Shown here one piece after another: positions 42,078 to 51,073 of a DNA stretch of 64,000 bases. The notes below the pieces were generated by a model. That model did not search any database. It was not told where the DNA came from and saw only the letters and a list, made by a program, of their open reading frames with translations. How positions within the stretch are numbered: the stretch's first letter is position 1; every line of letters begins with the position of its first letter. Position numbers and translations under genes: made by a program. The DNA is from CAYWWM01 sp965198025 (lineage in GTDB: Bacteria > Acidobacteriota > Terriglobia > 2-12-FULL-54-10). The DNA lies in assembly GCA_965198025.1 (NCBI GenBank), contig OZ240237.1, forward strand, positions 558,001-622,000. Direction: 5' to 3'.

Positions 42078-43313
42078 CTATTTGCGCGGAAGTCTCAGCC
42101 CCCGCGTGGCGATGACGTTGCGCTGGATTTCGGAGCTCCCGCCCAGAAACGGCTGGGCCACTGCGTCAAAGAGGGTGTGGGTAAACATCCCCCCCAACGG
42201 CGCGCCGGTTCGCTGCCACAGATTGCCGTAGGGCCCGAACGCTTTGGAACCCGTCCTGGCCAAACGATGATGCACCTCGGAACTGAACAATTGGTTGATC
42301 GAGGCCACGTGGTCGGCATCTTCCCCCGCCGCCAGCTTCGATACCGTGTGCAAGGCTAGGTTGTACAGCACGCGAATCTCAATGTAACGCTGCGCGATCT
42401 CGTGCCGGACCGACTGCCGCCAGTCGCTGCGCAGATACGGTTGTCCCTCGCCGCTGCGGACGAACTCAATGAGGCGGGAAAGCATCTGCGCGTATTTGAT
42501 GGTCGAGCCGATTCCCGAGCGTTCGAAATCCAATGTGGTCATCGCGACGTACCAGCCGCGATTTTCTTCTCCAACGCGGTTGGACAGGGGAACGCGAACG
42601 TCCTCAAAAAAAATCTCTGTAAAGGGTTCGTCTCCACGCATGTCCCGGATGGGCCGGATGGTAATGCCGGGGCTGTTCGCTTCGATCATCAAAAAAGACA
42701 GGCCGCGGTGCCTCGGCTCGTCCGGATTCGTGCGGACCAGCACGAACAGCCAATCGGCGTACTGGCCCTGCGAGGTCCAGACCTTCTGGCCGTTCACTAC
42801 GTATGCGTCCCCGTCCCGCTCCGCCCTGGTTCGCAGCGAGGCCAGATCGGAGCCGGCGTCGGGCTCGGAAAAACCCTGCGCCCAGGCGATCTCCCCGCTG
42901 CTGATTCTCGGCAGATGCTCGCGCCGCTGCTCGTCGGTGCCATATTTGAGCAGCGTGGGACCCATCAGGAAAACGCCGATGCCATTCACCGGGGGAACGT
43001 TTGCGCGCAGCATCTCCTCGTGCAGAATAAATTCCTCTATCACGGCCAGCCCGGCGCCGCCGTACTCCTTTGGCCAGTGCGGCGCGACCCAGCCGCGCTC
43101 GGCCAGTACCTTGGCCCATTCCAGAGCGCCGGCGCGGCGGTCCGGGTCGTCCGACCTGCGGTCTACGACCCAGTTGTAGCCATACACGTCCTCCGGCTCG
43201 AGACTCTGTTCCGCTGCCGTGTCCGGCCGGTAGCGCTGGGGGAATCGGTCGCGGATAAACCGACGCACCTCTTCCCGAAAGGCGGCTTGCTCCGGTGTGT
43301 CTTTCCAATCCAT
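42078..43313 (-). CDS. Acyl-CoA dehydrogenase
   Basis: 411 aa flavoenzyme. WKDTPEQAAFREEVRRFIRD start, EYGGAGLAVIEEFILHEEML, AQGFSEPDAGSDLASLRTRA (FAD binding), VWTSQGQYADWLFVLVRTNP, and LGGSSEIQRNVIATRGL at the end. GAGGA precedes ATG 43313. It is intact, unlike the second acyl-CoA dehydrogenase at the end of the operon. Pairs of unequal dehydrogenases in one operon form alpha2beta2 enzymes in steroid side-chain and related degradation; a pairing here is an inference. Confidence 0.92.
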   Translation of the reverse strand: MDWKDTPEQAAFREEVRRFIRDRFPQRYRPDTAAEQSLEPEDVYGYNWVVDRRSDDPDRRAGALEWAKVLAERGWVAPHWPKEYGGAGLAVIEEFILHEEMLRANVPPVNGIGVFLMGPTLLKYGTDEQRREHLPRISSGEIAWAQGFSEPDAGSDLASLRTRAERDGDAYVVNGQKVWTSQGQYADWLFVLVRTNPDEPRHRGLSFLMIEANSPGITIRPIRDMRGDEPFTEIFFEDVRVPLSNRVGEENRGWYVAMTTLDFERSGIGSTIKYAQMLSRLIEFVRSGEGQPYLRSDWRQSVRHEIAQRYIEIRVLYNLALHTVSKLAAGEDADHVASINQLFSSEVHHRLARTGSKAFGPYGNLWQRTGAPLGGMFTHTLFDAVAQPFLGGSSEIQRNVIATRGLRLPRK

Positions 43314-43347
43314 GAATCCTCGTTGCGCGTCTTAGTCGGCCAAGCCT

Positions 43348-44958
43348 CTAGGCCGTCGGCTTGCCGGCGCGCTCACGATCCCACGTGCGCGCGGTGATCC
43401 CGTGATCCCCCTGCCGTTGTAATTCATGCCGGGCAATCTTGCCGATGGGTGTCTTGGGCAGCTCGCCGACAAACTCAATGTAGCGCGGCACCATGAAGGA
43501 GGGCAGTCGTTGCTGACTGTAGTCGGCCAGCTCCTCGGGGTCCAGCCGGGACCCTCTCTGCAAGACGACGGCAATCTTGAGTTCTTCCTCCTCCAGTTCT
43601 GAGGGCACGCCGAAGGCGGCGCACTCCAGCACCTGTGGGTGTGCGTGGATCGTTTGCTCCACCTCGAAAGCGGAGATGTTTTCGCCCCGCCGTCGGATGC
43701 TTTCTTTGATTCGCTCCACGAAGTAGAAGTAACCGTCCTCGTCCCGATACGCCCGGTCGCCGGTATGGAACCAGGCGTTGCGGTAAGTGTCGATGGTGAC
43801 TTGGGGGTAGTTGTAGTACCCCGGCGTGATGACGAACGGCCGCGTCGGGCGCACTACCAGTTCCCCCGGCTCCCCCGGCCCCACTTCGTGGTCCAGTTCG
43901 TCGAATATCTTGACTTCGCAGGTGGCTTCGTTCACCTGGCCGCAGGACCCCGTTCGCCAGTGGCCGTAGGGACTCGCCGTGCCGATTCCCACTTCCGTGC
44001 TGGTATAGGTTTCAACCGATCGCACGCCGAAGCGCTCCCGGAAAGCTGCGTCGAGGACGCTCTTGCCTAGGTAAAAGGCGCGCAGCGGGTGGTCCTTGTC
44101 CTGCGGGGTCGGCGGCGCCTTCATCAGGATGGGGATCATGGAAAAAATCCCCATCGCCACATGCGCTCGGAAATGCCGCACATCGTCCCAGAAGCGTGAC
44201 GCGCTGAATCGCTCGACAATGGCGATGCTCAGATCGCCCAACATCGCCGTCATCACGCCGTCCCACAACGAGCCTGCATGGAAGAGCGGAAGCGGATTGT
44301 AAATCGTCTCTCCCGGTTCGTAGGCCAGGAACCGCAAGGAATCCAGCGCGTCCGTCAAAGCATGTGCATGCAGCGTGATCACGCCTTTCGACGGGCCGGT
44401 TGTGCCGGACGTGTACATGATCGCCTGCAGGTCGCAATGCCGCACCGGCGCCTTGGGGACTTCGCGTGAGGCTTTCTTCAGGCTGTCGAGCGAAACGGTC
44501 GGCCGTGCGATCCCGTGCCCCGCTCGGCCGTTTGCGCGATGGGTCCGAACCACCAGGGATGCAATTCTTGTACGGTTCAGATCCACCTGTGCAACCGCAT
44601 CCAGCAAGGGTTCGTCGACCACCAGCATCGAAACGTCCGAGGTCTTTAGAACATGCTCCAGGATTTCCCCTTTGTAGGCCGTGTTGATCGGCACCTCGAC
44701 AGCTCCGAGTTTCGCCAGGGCAAAGGTGACGGAGAGGAATTCCGCGCAGTTCGGCAGCATCACGGCTACGTGATCTTTTGGGCCAACTCCCTGGGCAGCC
44801 AATCCAACCGCCACCCGGTCGGTCATCACATTCACGTCGCCATAGCTTAGTTCTCCCTCGCGGAACTTTAGGAAAGTATCCCGCCCGTGCATGGCGGCTT
44901 TCTTCTCCAGGAGATCTCCCAAAATCAGTTCTTCCAGTTGGTATTCGTACAGTGGCAT
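43348..44958 (-). CDS. Acyl-CoA ligase (AMP-forming, CaiC/FadD-like)
   Basis: 536 aa from ATG 44958 (GAGGAAC upstream; longer frames lack a site). AMP-binding motif YTSGTTGPSKGVI, second motif TYTSTEVGIG, A8 hinge region DRAYRDEDGYFYFVERIKES, and the C-terminal lysine in PKTPIGKIARHELQ. It activates a carboxylic acid to its CoA thioester and is the first gene of the five-gene minus-strand operon 44958-39115. The substrate is not determinable; carnitine-related and aromatic or branched acids are possible. Confidence 0.9.
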   Translation of the reverse strand: MPLYEYQLEELILGDLLEKKAAMHGRDTFLKFREGELSYGDVNVMTDRVAVGLAAQGVGPKDHVAVMLPNCAEFLSVTFALAKLGAVEVPINTAYKGEILEHVLKTSDVSMLVVDEPLLDAVAQVDLNRTRIASLVVRTHRANGRAGHGIARPTVSLDSLKKASREVPKAPVRHCDLQAIMYTSGTTGPSKGVITLHAHALTDALDSLRFLAYEPGETIYNPLPLFHAGSLWDGVMTAMLGDLSIAIVERFSASRFWDDVRHFRAHVAMGIFSMIPILMKAPPTPQDKDHPLRAFYLGKSVLDAAFRERFGVRSVETYTSTEVGIGTASPYGHWRTGSCGQVNEATCEVKIFDELDHEVGPGEPGELVVRPTRPFVITPGYYNYPQVTIDTYRNAWFHTGDRAYRDEDGYFYFVERIKESIRRRGENISAFEVEQTIHAHPQVLECAAFGVPSELEEEELKIAVVLQRGSRLDPEELADYSQQRLPSFMVPRYIEFVGELPKTPIGKIARHELQRQGDHGITARTWDRERAGKPTA

Positions 44959-45214
44959 GTTCCTCAATCCACGATCCTGCGTGGCGACCTCTTGATTGCG
45001 GTAGCAGACAATTCTACATTTTCTTCCATATTTTCTAAAATTCCCCGGTGTGGGAGAACGACGGAAGGTATCCGTCAATGGCCTTCGAATGCGGATCGAT
45101 ATTGGTTGGAAACGCTTTGTGGAAAGATTTGGTGTCCCTGCCGGGGGTTCCCGTCCAAATCAGTCCCTGCAGGAAGGCGGTGGAACCGATAACCATGCTT
45201 CGCACCCGGAAATC

Positions 45215-45889
45215 TTATTTCTTGCGTCCTGCCAGGAGAGTGTTCGGTTGGTCTCGCCAGGCGCATTCAGCGTGAAATCCGGCTTCGCATAGGGCGGCGA
45301 GCTCGTCGTCGAGCGGGAAGTAGGTGTCTTCGACCGCCCACTCCTCGAAGTGCTCATAGGCACGCCGTTCTTCAATGCCGCAGGAAACCAAATGGGCGGC
45401 CCATATGCGGTAGGACTGCTCCCGGACCACCGGGTTGGTACTCATGGTCACGTCGGCGTTCACGAACAGCCCGCCGGGACGGAGCGCATGAAAAATGCGC
45501 TTGTACAGGGCACGCTTGCGTTCCATCGTGGGCACGTGATGCAGGGCCAGGGAAGCTGCCACGGCGTCACATTCCGGGAGCGCAGCATCGAAGGAACACT
45601 CGCGAAACCGCACGCGGGACCCGAATCGCTTCAGCCGGATGCGCGCCCGGTCCAGCATCTCCGCATCCAGGTCGATGAGTTCCACGGCGCCCGCTCCTTC
45701 GTATTCCAGGATCGCCTCGGACAGAGCCCCCGTTCCCGCGCCCAGGTCCAGCGCCAGAGTGGGGCGGACGCGCGCGACTTCACGGGCGGCCTGGATCAAT
45801 CCTTCCTCGTAGCCCGGGATGAACCGGCGGATGGTCTCGTCGTAGGCATCGATCTCCAGGCGAAGATGGCTGCGGACGGAGTGACTCAT
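45215..45889 (-). CDS. Class I SAM-dependent methyltransferase
   Basis: 224 aa from ATG 45889. SAM-binding loop LALDLGAGTGALSEAILEYE, acidic strand end VELIDLDAEML, then FDAALPECDAVAASLALHHV and LRPGGLFVNADV. This resembles tRNA cmoA/trans-aconitate-type methyltransferases. The open frame extends upstream through the repeat array at 46081-46270, but that part is repetitive and not protein-like, so it is excluded. No strong ribosome binding site was found. Confidence 0.82.
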   Translation of the reverse strand: MSHSVRSHLRLEIDAYDETIRRFIPGYEEGLIQAAREVARVRPTLALDLGAGTGALSEAILEYEGAGAVELIDLDAEMLDRARIRLKRFGSRVRFRECSFDAALPECDAVAASLALHHVPTMERKRALYKRIFHALRPGGLFVNADVTMSTNPVVREQSYRIWAAHLVSCGIEERRAYEHFEEWAVEDTYFPLDDELAALCEAGFHAECAWRDQPNTLLAGRKK

Positions 45890-45994
45890 AACCGGAAGTG
45901 CATAACTCAAGAGGTCATCGGACAGTATGCCATGACAGCCGGAGTCGGATTGTCCGCTACGCGCCCTGTCGGATGAAGTCCCAACTTTACACAG

Positions 45995-46043
45995 AAACAG
46001 GAAGTAACGTTTGGCCCTCCGGCGATTAAAATATACACCCCAT
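45995..46043 (-). repeat. Dispersed repeat, copy 1 (possible IS end)
   Basis: Read on the minus strand GTGTATATTTTAATCGCCGG AGGGCCAAA is about three-quarters identical to TGTACACTTTTAACCGCCGG GAGGCCAAA at 58071 on the plus strand, with similarity continuing through GTTA.TTCC.GTTT. It may be the end of a lost insertion sequence. Confidence 0.45.
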
Positions 46044-46080
46044 TGGGCGCAACCGGGCAAGGGTTTTCCCCAGGTCAGCC

Positions 46081-46270
46081 TGTAGCCGCGGCACGCTGGT
46101 TGTGCCGTGGGTCTGTCCTGTAGCCGCGGCACGTTGGTTGTGCCGTGGGTCTGTTCTGTAGCCACGGCACGTTTGTTGTGCCGTGGGTCTGTCCTGTAGC
46201 CACGGCACGCTGGTTGTGCCGTGGGTCTGTCCTGTAGCCACGGCACGTTGGTTGTGCCGTGGGTTCTGTT
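46081..46270. repeat. Tandem array of five 38-bp REP-like units (family B)
   Basis: Units start exactly 38 bp apart at 46081, 46119, 46157, 46195 and 46233. Each is TGTAGCC(A/G)CGGCACG followed by (C/T)T(G/T)GTTGTGCCG and TGGGTCTGT(C/T)C: a GTAG head and a hairpin CCACGGCAC/GTGCCGTGG. Copies differ at one to three bases. A solo relative is at 15937-15974. It is not a CRISPR because there are no unique spacers and the units are themselves palindromic. Confidence 0.85.
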
Positions 46271-46439
46271 CTTCGAGTCCCGAATCCCGAATCGCGGGTC
46301 CGCTGTCCAAGTCCCGGGGGTGGTTTTTAGGCCACAGCGTGCCGGGCTGCTTCCCTTTGCCGCCGGCCCCACCCATGCACCGTCCGCAAGGCCCGAAATG
46401 CCCCTTTTTTAGTGTTTTTATAGTGAATTTGGTATTCCG

Positions 46440-46583
46440 AAGGAACGGAAGGAACCGCAAGAACCGAATCTACCGCAGGAACCGAAAAACGCCGGAAACG
46501 GCCTTTTTCTAGTTGCAATCGGAAGCTCCGGAACCCCAAGTCAGCGGGAGGCGGCCGAGCACAGGCCGGAGGCCTGTTGCTAC
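46440..46583. repeat. Degenerate GGAACCG repeats and one family-A REP
   Basis: 46440-46490 contains several imperfect copies of (G/A)GAACCG (AGGAACGG, AGGAACCG, AAGAACCG, AGGAACCG), then GCCGGAAACGGCCTTTTT. 46560-46583 (CACAGGCCGGAGGCCTGTTG CTAC) is a REP of the type clustered at 10563-10702. No gene is seen in 46271-46653. Confidence 0.6.
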
Positions 46584-46653
46584 TTGCAGGCTGTACAGCA
46601 ACGCTGCAAATGGTCTAAAGGCGCGATGTAGCCCGCCTCCCTTTCCTGCCCAA

Positions 46654-47526
46654 TCAGAACGCCAGGCTCATGGTCAAGCCACCCAACACGGTGTTGGCGT
46701 AACTACTGGGAGCTCCCGAAGTCCCCAGGAAATCGGTCCGCGGATCGGTGAACTGATAGTCGCGGTAGTCCCCAAGCAGCGCGCTATAGCTGATGAAAGC
46801 CCCAAACGACCAGTTGTCGTTGATTGCGATGGGAACCGAAGCCGTAAAGTTGAAGTCATGCAGGCCGCTTTGCTCCAGTCCGTAATAAAAGGCTCCGAAG
46901 CCGCTGTTCGCGAAGGAGAGTGAGGCCGACAGATCCAAGGAGGTGAGTACGTCGCTGCCGGTCGGAATGCTGTGTCCAGCCGCCAACAGGAAATAGATAC
47001 CCGTGCTGCCGCCGCCGGCGCTGGTCTCGTCGACGTCTATGTAGAGCGTGGCGCTTGGCGCCAGGGGTGCCGAGTCGAAACTGACTGACCCGTAGATCTC
47101 CTCAGTCGTCGCAAGCGTGGAAGAACGCTGGGGGAAGGTGTAGAAGATCACACCGCCTCCGAGGGAGACGTGTTCGAAGGACTGATCGTATGAGAACGTA
47201 TAGTCCACCTCGCTGAACTGGCCTTTCAATCCACTGTCATTGTCTCCGGGAATCGAAGCTGGATCCTCGGGGATCGTGAGCCCGTCGCCCGTGTTTACTG
47301 CAGTGAGGTCCATGGAGCCCCATGCATTGAAGGCGAAACCTCCCACGCCAACAGTTAGCGAGGGCTGAAAACTCAAGTCGTTCGTCAGTCGCTGTCCGCG
47401 CCAGATGTACTTGCTGACAAACGCGGTGTCCACACCCGCCGAATACTGGGCTCTGGCAGTACCCACGCCCAATCCACCACACATCGCAATCAAACCTGCG
47501 ATCAGCACAGGAATTTTCGATTTCAT
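46654..47526 (-). CDS. Outer-membrane beta-barrel / porin-like protein
   Basis: 290 aa from ATG 47526 (AAGGAGAAAAGTCTG upstream). Signal peptide IPVLIAGLIAMCGGLGVGTA. The mature protein starts YSAGVDTAFVSKYIWRGQRL and alternates short beta strands rich in aromatic and Gly/Ser residues, ending with a terminal Phe (GGLTMSLAF), the usual outer-membrane insertion signal. The opening is similar to TorF-type putative porins. Ligand unknown. Confidence 0.75.
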   Translation of the reverse strand: MKSKIPVLIAGLIAMCGGLGVGTARAQYSAGVDTAFVSKYIWRGQRLTNDLSFQPSLTVGVGGFAFNAWGSMDLTAVNTGDGLTIPEDPASIPGDNDSGLKGQFSEVDYTFSYDQSFEHVSLGGGVIFYTFPQRSSTLATTEEIYGSVSFDSAPLAPSATLYIDVDETSAGGGSTGIYFLLAAGHSIPTGSDVLTSLDLSASLSFANSGFGAFYYGLEQSGLHDFNFTASVPIAINDNWSFGAFISYSALLGDYRDYQFTDPRTDFLGTSGAPSSYANTVLGGLTMSLAF

Positions 47527-48017
47527 CAGACTTTTCTCCTTGTCAATCAAATGGTCGTTGACGGCTCTTCCGGCAAACGGATGAGAACTCCTGGGCTGCC
47601 GGTTGTGACCGCTTGGTTCTTCCCCAAATCCCCGCTCAATCCTCAGACCGCCGCTTTCCGGGATGCATCCACATCCCGCCTGTCGGGCGCCTGAATTTTC
47701 AGGATCGATACCAAATGCTTAATGCAAACTACATCAGTAAGACTAACCGCTAGACCCCGGCCTTGTCAAGAGAAATGATAGTTTATTTATGCATTATATG
47801 CAAAATAATTACAGCAACTATTACAATATTGATGTATTTTCTAACGATTATTTGTTATAAGAGTCCATATTTGCACAATTTAACACACAGATAGTACATC
47901 CAGGCTCTTCGATCCGCATATCGGAAGGCTTGAATCTATCTAAGTTATTTAGTTTCTTTTTGTTATAAGATTAGAGGGTGGATTTTGCGAGCTTTTCCAG
48001 TCCCCGGCGGGAATCAA
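47527..48017. other. AT-rich spacer with a repeated 12-mer
   Basis: No gene. Bases 47700-47990 are much richer in A and T than the surroundings. TTTGTTATAAGA occurs twice (47851-47862 and 47959-47970), and TGCATTATATGCA (about 47794) is a palindrome. It lies upstream of the porin-like gene and downstream of the export operon, so it probably holds the porin promoter and possibly operator sites. Confidence 0.5.
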
Positions 48018-49187
48018 CTAAAGCTCCCGAAGCGCTGCGACGACGGGCATGCGAGCGGCACGGAGAGCCGGCGGAACGCCTCCCACAACGCCCATCAAGA
48101 GCGCAAATGCGATGCCGGTGCCGAGCAGAGGCGGAGTGATCTGAAACGCGAACGCGAGATAGGAGAAGGTGGACCAATTCATAGCACCCGTGGTCAGGTC
48201 ATTCAAAGGCATGACTGCGATGCAACCCAGCACACCGCCTAGGAACGCAATACACAGAGACTCGATCAGGAAGGACGCGACCACGCTGCCAGGTGTGAAA
48301 CCGAGGGCGCGCATGGTGCCGATCTCTCGGGTTCGCTCGATCACAGCCGAGTTCATGGTGTTGAGCGCGCCGAAAACCGCGCCGATCCCCATCACGAACG
48401 CCACGATGCTCCCCAGAACAGTGATGAGGGTGGTCAACTGACGCGACTGTTTGTTGTAGTACTCCACTTCGCGGTCTACTTGCACGTTGAGCCGAGGATC
48501 TGACGTCAGTGCGTCCTTGAACTGCTGGAAATCCCCGGCCGAAGAAAGGCGCGCGGTGACGGACTGATAGACGTTGGGAGGCCGCAGGTAGACCTGATTC
48601 AGCACGCGCGCGTCGCACCAGACCTCGGAATCGAAAGCGCTGCCGCCAGCGTCAAAGACACCGACGACCGTCCAGGTTCCGCCACCAAATTCGACGATGC
48701 TGCCGAGTTCAAACCCAGCGTAGCTCGAAGCCACGTTGCGGCCGACGACGAGTTCGTCCCTGCCGGGTTCAAAGAAACGCCCCGAAACCACCCGCACGTT
48801 GTCCCGCACTTCGAGGATGTTCGGCGAGACGCCGCGGACCTGGGCATTGGCAGGCGTGTTCTCCTCTTTCAACGGAAAGGTGGCAACGACCACGACTTCT
48901 GCGCTGGCGAGCGATCCGTTCCCCGTGCGGGCCATCCCCGGCGCGTCCTCAATGACGCGCACGCTATCCAGCGTGATGACGCTTTCCATCTCTCCGGTGG
49001 CTCCGGAGCGCCGCACGATGGCGTTCTGAGATGAACCCGAGGAAATCAGCGTGGCTTGAAACCCGTTGGCGAGCGCCAGCATGGCCACAAACACTCCCAC
49101 CGTACCGGCGATTCCCAGTACCGCCACTGTCGCTGACACCCAGCGCCGCCGCAGACTGCGCAAATTGTAGGTAAGAGGCACTGGCAT
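48018..49187 (-). CDS. ABC transporter permease (FtsX/MacB-like), second permease
   Basis: 389 aa. One N-terminal membrane helix, a large periplasmic MacB-PCD-like domain (res 45-260), then three C-terminal helices of the FtsX domain (VIERTREIGTMRALGFTPGS). Works with the other permease, the ATPase and the membrane-fusion protein encoded upstream in the operon 52291-48018; export of small molecules or lipoprotein-type cargo is inferred. Confidence 0.88.
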   Translation of the reverse strand: MPVPLTYNLRSLRRRWVSATVAVLGIAGTVGVFVAMLALANGFQATLISSGSSQNAIVRRSGATGEMESVITLDSVRVIEDAPGMARTGNGSLASAEVVVVATFPLKEENTPANAQVRGVSPNILEVRDNVRVVSGRFFEPGRDELVVGRNVASSYAGFELGSIVEFGGGTWTVVGVFDAGGSAFDSEVWCDARVLNQVYLRPPNVYQSVTARLSSAGDFQQFKDALTSDPRLNVQVDREVEYYNKQSRQLTTLITVLGSIVAFVMGIGAVFGALNTMNSAVIERTREIGTMRALGFTPGSVVASFLIESLCIAFLGGVLGCIAVMPLNDLTTGAMNWSTFSYLAFAFQITPPLLGTGIAFALLMGVVGGVPPALRAARMPVVAALREL

Positions 49188-49202
49188 GTTTCGACCAACG
49201 AA

Positions 49203-50342
49203 TCAGACCCTGCGCAGGGCGTCCACGACCCGCAGCCGCATCGCCGTAACGGCCGGGATGAAGCCGGCCACCGCCCCGATAAACAGCGCGAACACAAACC
49301 CGGCCGCCATCATCCGGGGGTCCAGGTAAAAGGACGGCAGCAATCCCCCGGTCGGGTCACCGCGCATCGTAAAGAGCTTAGCCAATGTCACGCCGAGCCC
49401 GCCGCCGATTGCCGCGACAACCAGCGACTCCGCCAGGATCAGCACCAACACGGTCGAGTCTGAGTAACCCACTGCCTTGAGCACGGCGAGTTCTCGCACA
49501 CGTTCCCGGACAGCGATGGCCATGGTGTTTCCAGTCACTAGCAGCAAAGTAAAGAATACGACGGTGCCAATGCTGAGGATCAGAAACTCGATGTTGCCCA
49601 TCTGCTTCACCCAGCCTGCGGCGAAGGTTCTCTCGGTTTCCGCCTTGGTCTCGTGAGGGGAGTTCGCAAACGTCTCGTCGATCGTTCGTGCCACGCGCAC
49701 CGCGTCGTCGGGGTTCTCGACGCGCAGCGTGTACCAACCTGCCTGGCCCTTTCCGAACTCGCGGCGCTCGTCCAGATATTCCCACTGAAAGAACATGGAA
49801 TTGACGTCATCCTGCTGGCGCCTTCCCCTATAGATGGCCCGCACGTTGAACTCCCAGGTGCCGGGAAAGATGGTTCCTGTGAGCGGGATGCGGTCGCCGA
49901 CCTTCCAGCCGAATCGCTCCGCCAGTCCTTCTCCGATCACACATCCCTGGCGGTCTTCCAGGAATGCTTGCCACTGCTCGTCGGGGACGACAAACTCTTT
50001 GTAAACCTGAAGATAGCTGTCCACGTCCACAGCGAAAACGGCAAAAAAGTTGCGTTCATCCTGGTAATAGCCCCCGAACCAATTGGCAAACGTCACGTCC
50101 TGGACGCCGGGAATCTGTTCGATGCGAGCCTTGTATGAAAGCGGCAGCGGCTGGATGATGGCGACCTTGTTGATGACGATCAGCCGGTCCACGCCGGCCA
50201 CATCCACACCCTGCTGGAAGGCTCCGCGAACCACCCCCAGGATTCCGAATAGGAACAGCGCCACGGCGAACGATCCCACAGTCAGAACAGTGCGCCATTT
50301 CTTGCGGAACAGGTTGGAGCGCAGAAGCGCGAGATGCTTCAT
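49203..50342 (-). CDS. ABC transporter permease (FtsX/MacB-like), first permease
   Basis: 379 aa with the same layout as its neighbour: N-terminal helix (RTVLTVGSFAVALFLFGILG), a periplasmic domain (res 50-250) and the FtsX block AVRERVRELAVLKAVGYSDS. Its ATG overlaps the ATPase stop (ATGA), and the second permease follows 15 bp later. Two permeases suggest a heterodimeric membrane core. Confidence 0.88.
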   Translation of the reverse strand: MKHLALLRSNLFRKKWRTVLTVGSFAVALFLFGILGVVRGAFQQGVDVAGVDRLIVINKVAIIQPLPLSYKARIEQIPGVQDVTFANWFGGYYQDERNFFAVFAVDVDSYLQVYKEFVVPDEQWQAFLEDRQGCVIGEGLAERFGWKVGDRIPLTGTIFPGTWEFNVRAIYRGRRQQDDVNSMFFQWEYLDERREFGKGQAGWYTLRVENPDDAVRVARTIDETFANSPHETKAETERTFAAGWVKQMGNIEFLILSIGTVVFFTLLLVTGNTMAIAVRERVRELAVLKAVGYSDSTVLVLILAESLVVAAIGGGLGVTLAKLFTMRGDPTGGLLPSFYLDPRMMAAGFVFALFIGAVAGFIPAVTAMRLRVVDALRRV

Positions 50343-51064
50343 CGCGGCCCCCCCAAGGTGGGAGTGCCCACGAGCACTCCCTTTTCGAGGTGCAGGACCA
50401 CGTCCGCACGGTCGGCTGCCAGCGGGTCGTGGGTTACCATCAGCACCGTCTTGTCCTGCTCGCTCGAAAGGCGAAGAATCAGGTCCATGATCTCATCGGC
50501 GCTCTTGCGGTCGAGGTCTCCTGTCGGTTCGTCACACAGCAGAAACGTGGGATCGGCGACAATGGCGCGGGCGATGCCGACCCGTTGCTCCTGGCCGCCG
50601 GAAAGCTGCGAGGGATAGTGGCGCATGCGGTTGGCGACTCCAACCAGATCCAGTGCTGCTTCCACATGGCGCCGGCGCTCAGCCCGCGAGAGGCGCGTCA
50701 GCAGCAGGGGAAGCTCCACGTTTTGATAGGCGGTAAGCACAGGGATGAGGTTGTACATCTGAAAGACGAAGCCGACGTGCCGTGCTCGCCATGCCGTCAG
50801 CTCGCTCAGTGAAAAATCTGTGACGTTCTCACCGTCCACGATGATGCTACCCGCTGAGGGTTTGTCCAGGCCGCCGACCAGGTTCAGCAACGTGGACTTG
50901 CCCGAACCGCTGGGCCCCATGAAGGCCACGAACTCGCTTTGCTGCACATCCAGGTTCAGTCCCTGAAGTACATGAAGTTCTTCACCGCCCTTGACGTAGG
51001 TCTTGTCCACGCCGCGCAGGCGAATCAGGGCGCCGTCCGAACCCCTGCCATCCACTATGGCCAT
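50339..51064 (-). CDS. ABC transporter ATP-binding protein (LolD/MacB type)
   Basis: 241 aa. Walker A GPSGSGKST, Q-loop QMYNLIPVLTAYQN, signature LSGGQEQRVGIARA, Walker B LLCDEPTGDLD and H-loop VTHDP. The family pairs with FtsX-type permeases. It lies between the membrane-fusion gene (9-bp gap) and the first permease (4-bp overlap). Confidence 0.95.
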   Translation of the reverse strand: MAIVDGRGSDGALIRLRGVDKTYVKGGEELHVLQGLNLDVQQSEFVAFMGPSGSGKSTLLNLVGGLDKPSAGSIIVDGENVTDFSLSELTAWRARHVGFVFQMYNLIPVLTAYQNVELPLLLTRLSRAERRRHVEAALDLVGVANRMRHYPSQLSGGQEQRVGIARAIVADPTFLLCDEPTGDLDRKSADEIMDLILRLSSEQDKTVLMVTHDPLAADRADVVLHLEKGVLVGTPTLGGPR

Positions 51065-51073
51065 TCCGACTCC

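Noticed and set aside
46081..46270. Tandem 38-bp units considered as a CRISPR array
   Set aside because: Units are contiguous with no unique spacers, and each is itself a palindrome with a GTAG head; no cas gene is nearby. REP-like is the better reading.
45890..46372. Extended reading frame upstream of the methyltransferase
   Set aside because: The added 160 residues come from the repeat array and are a periodic translation artefact (repeated TAQPACRGYR-like segments).
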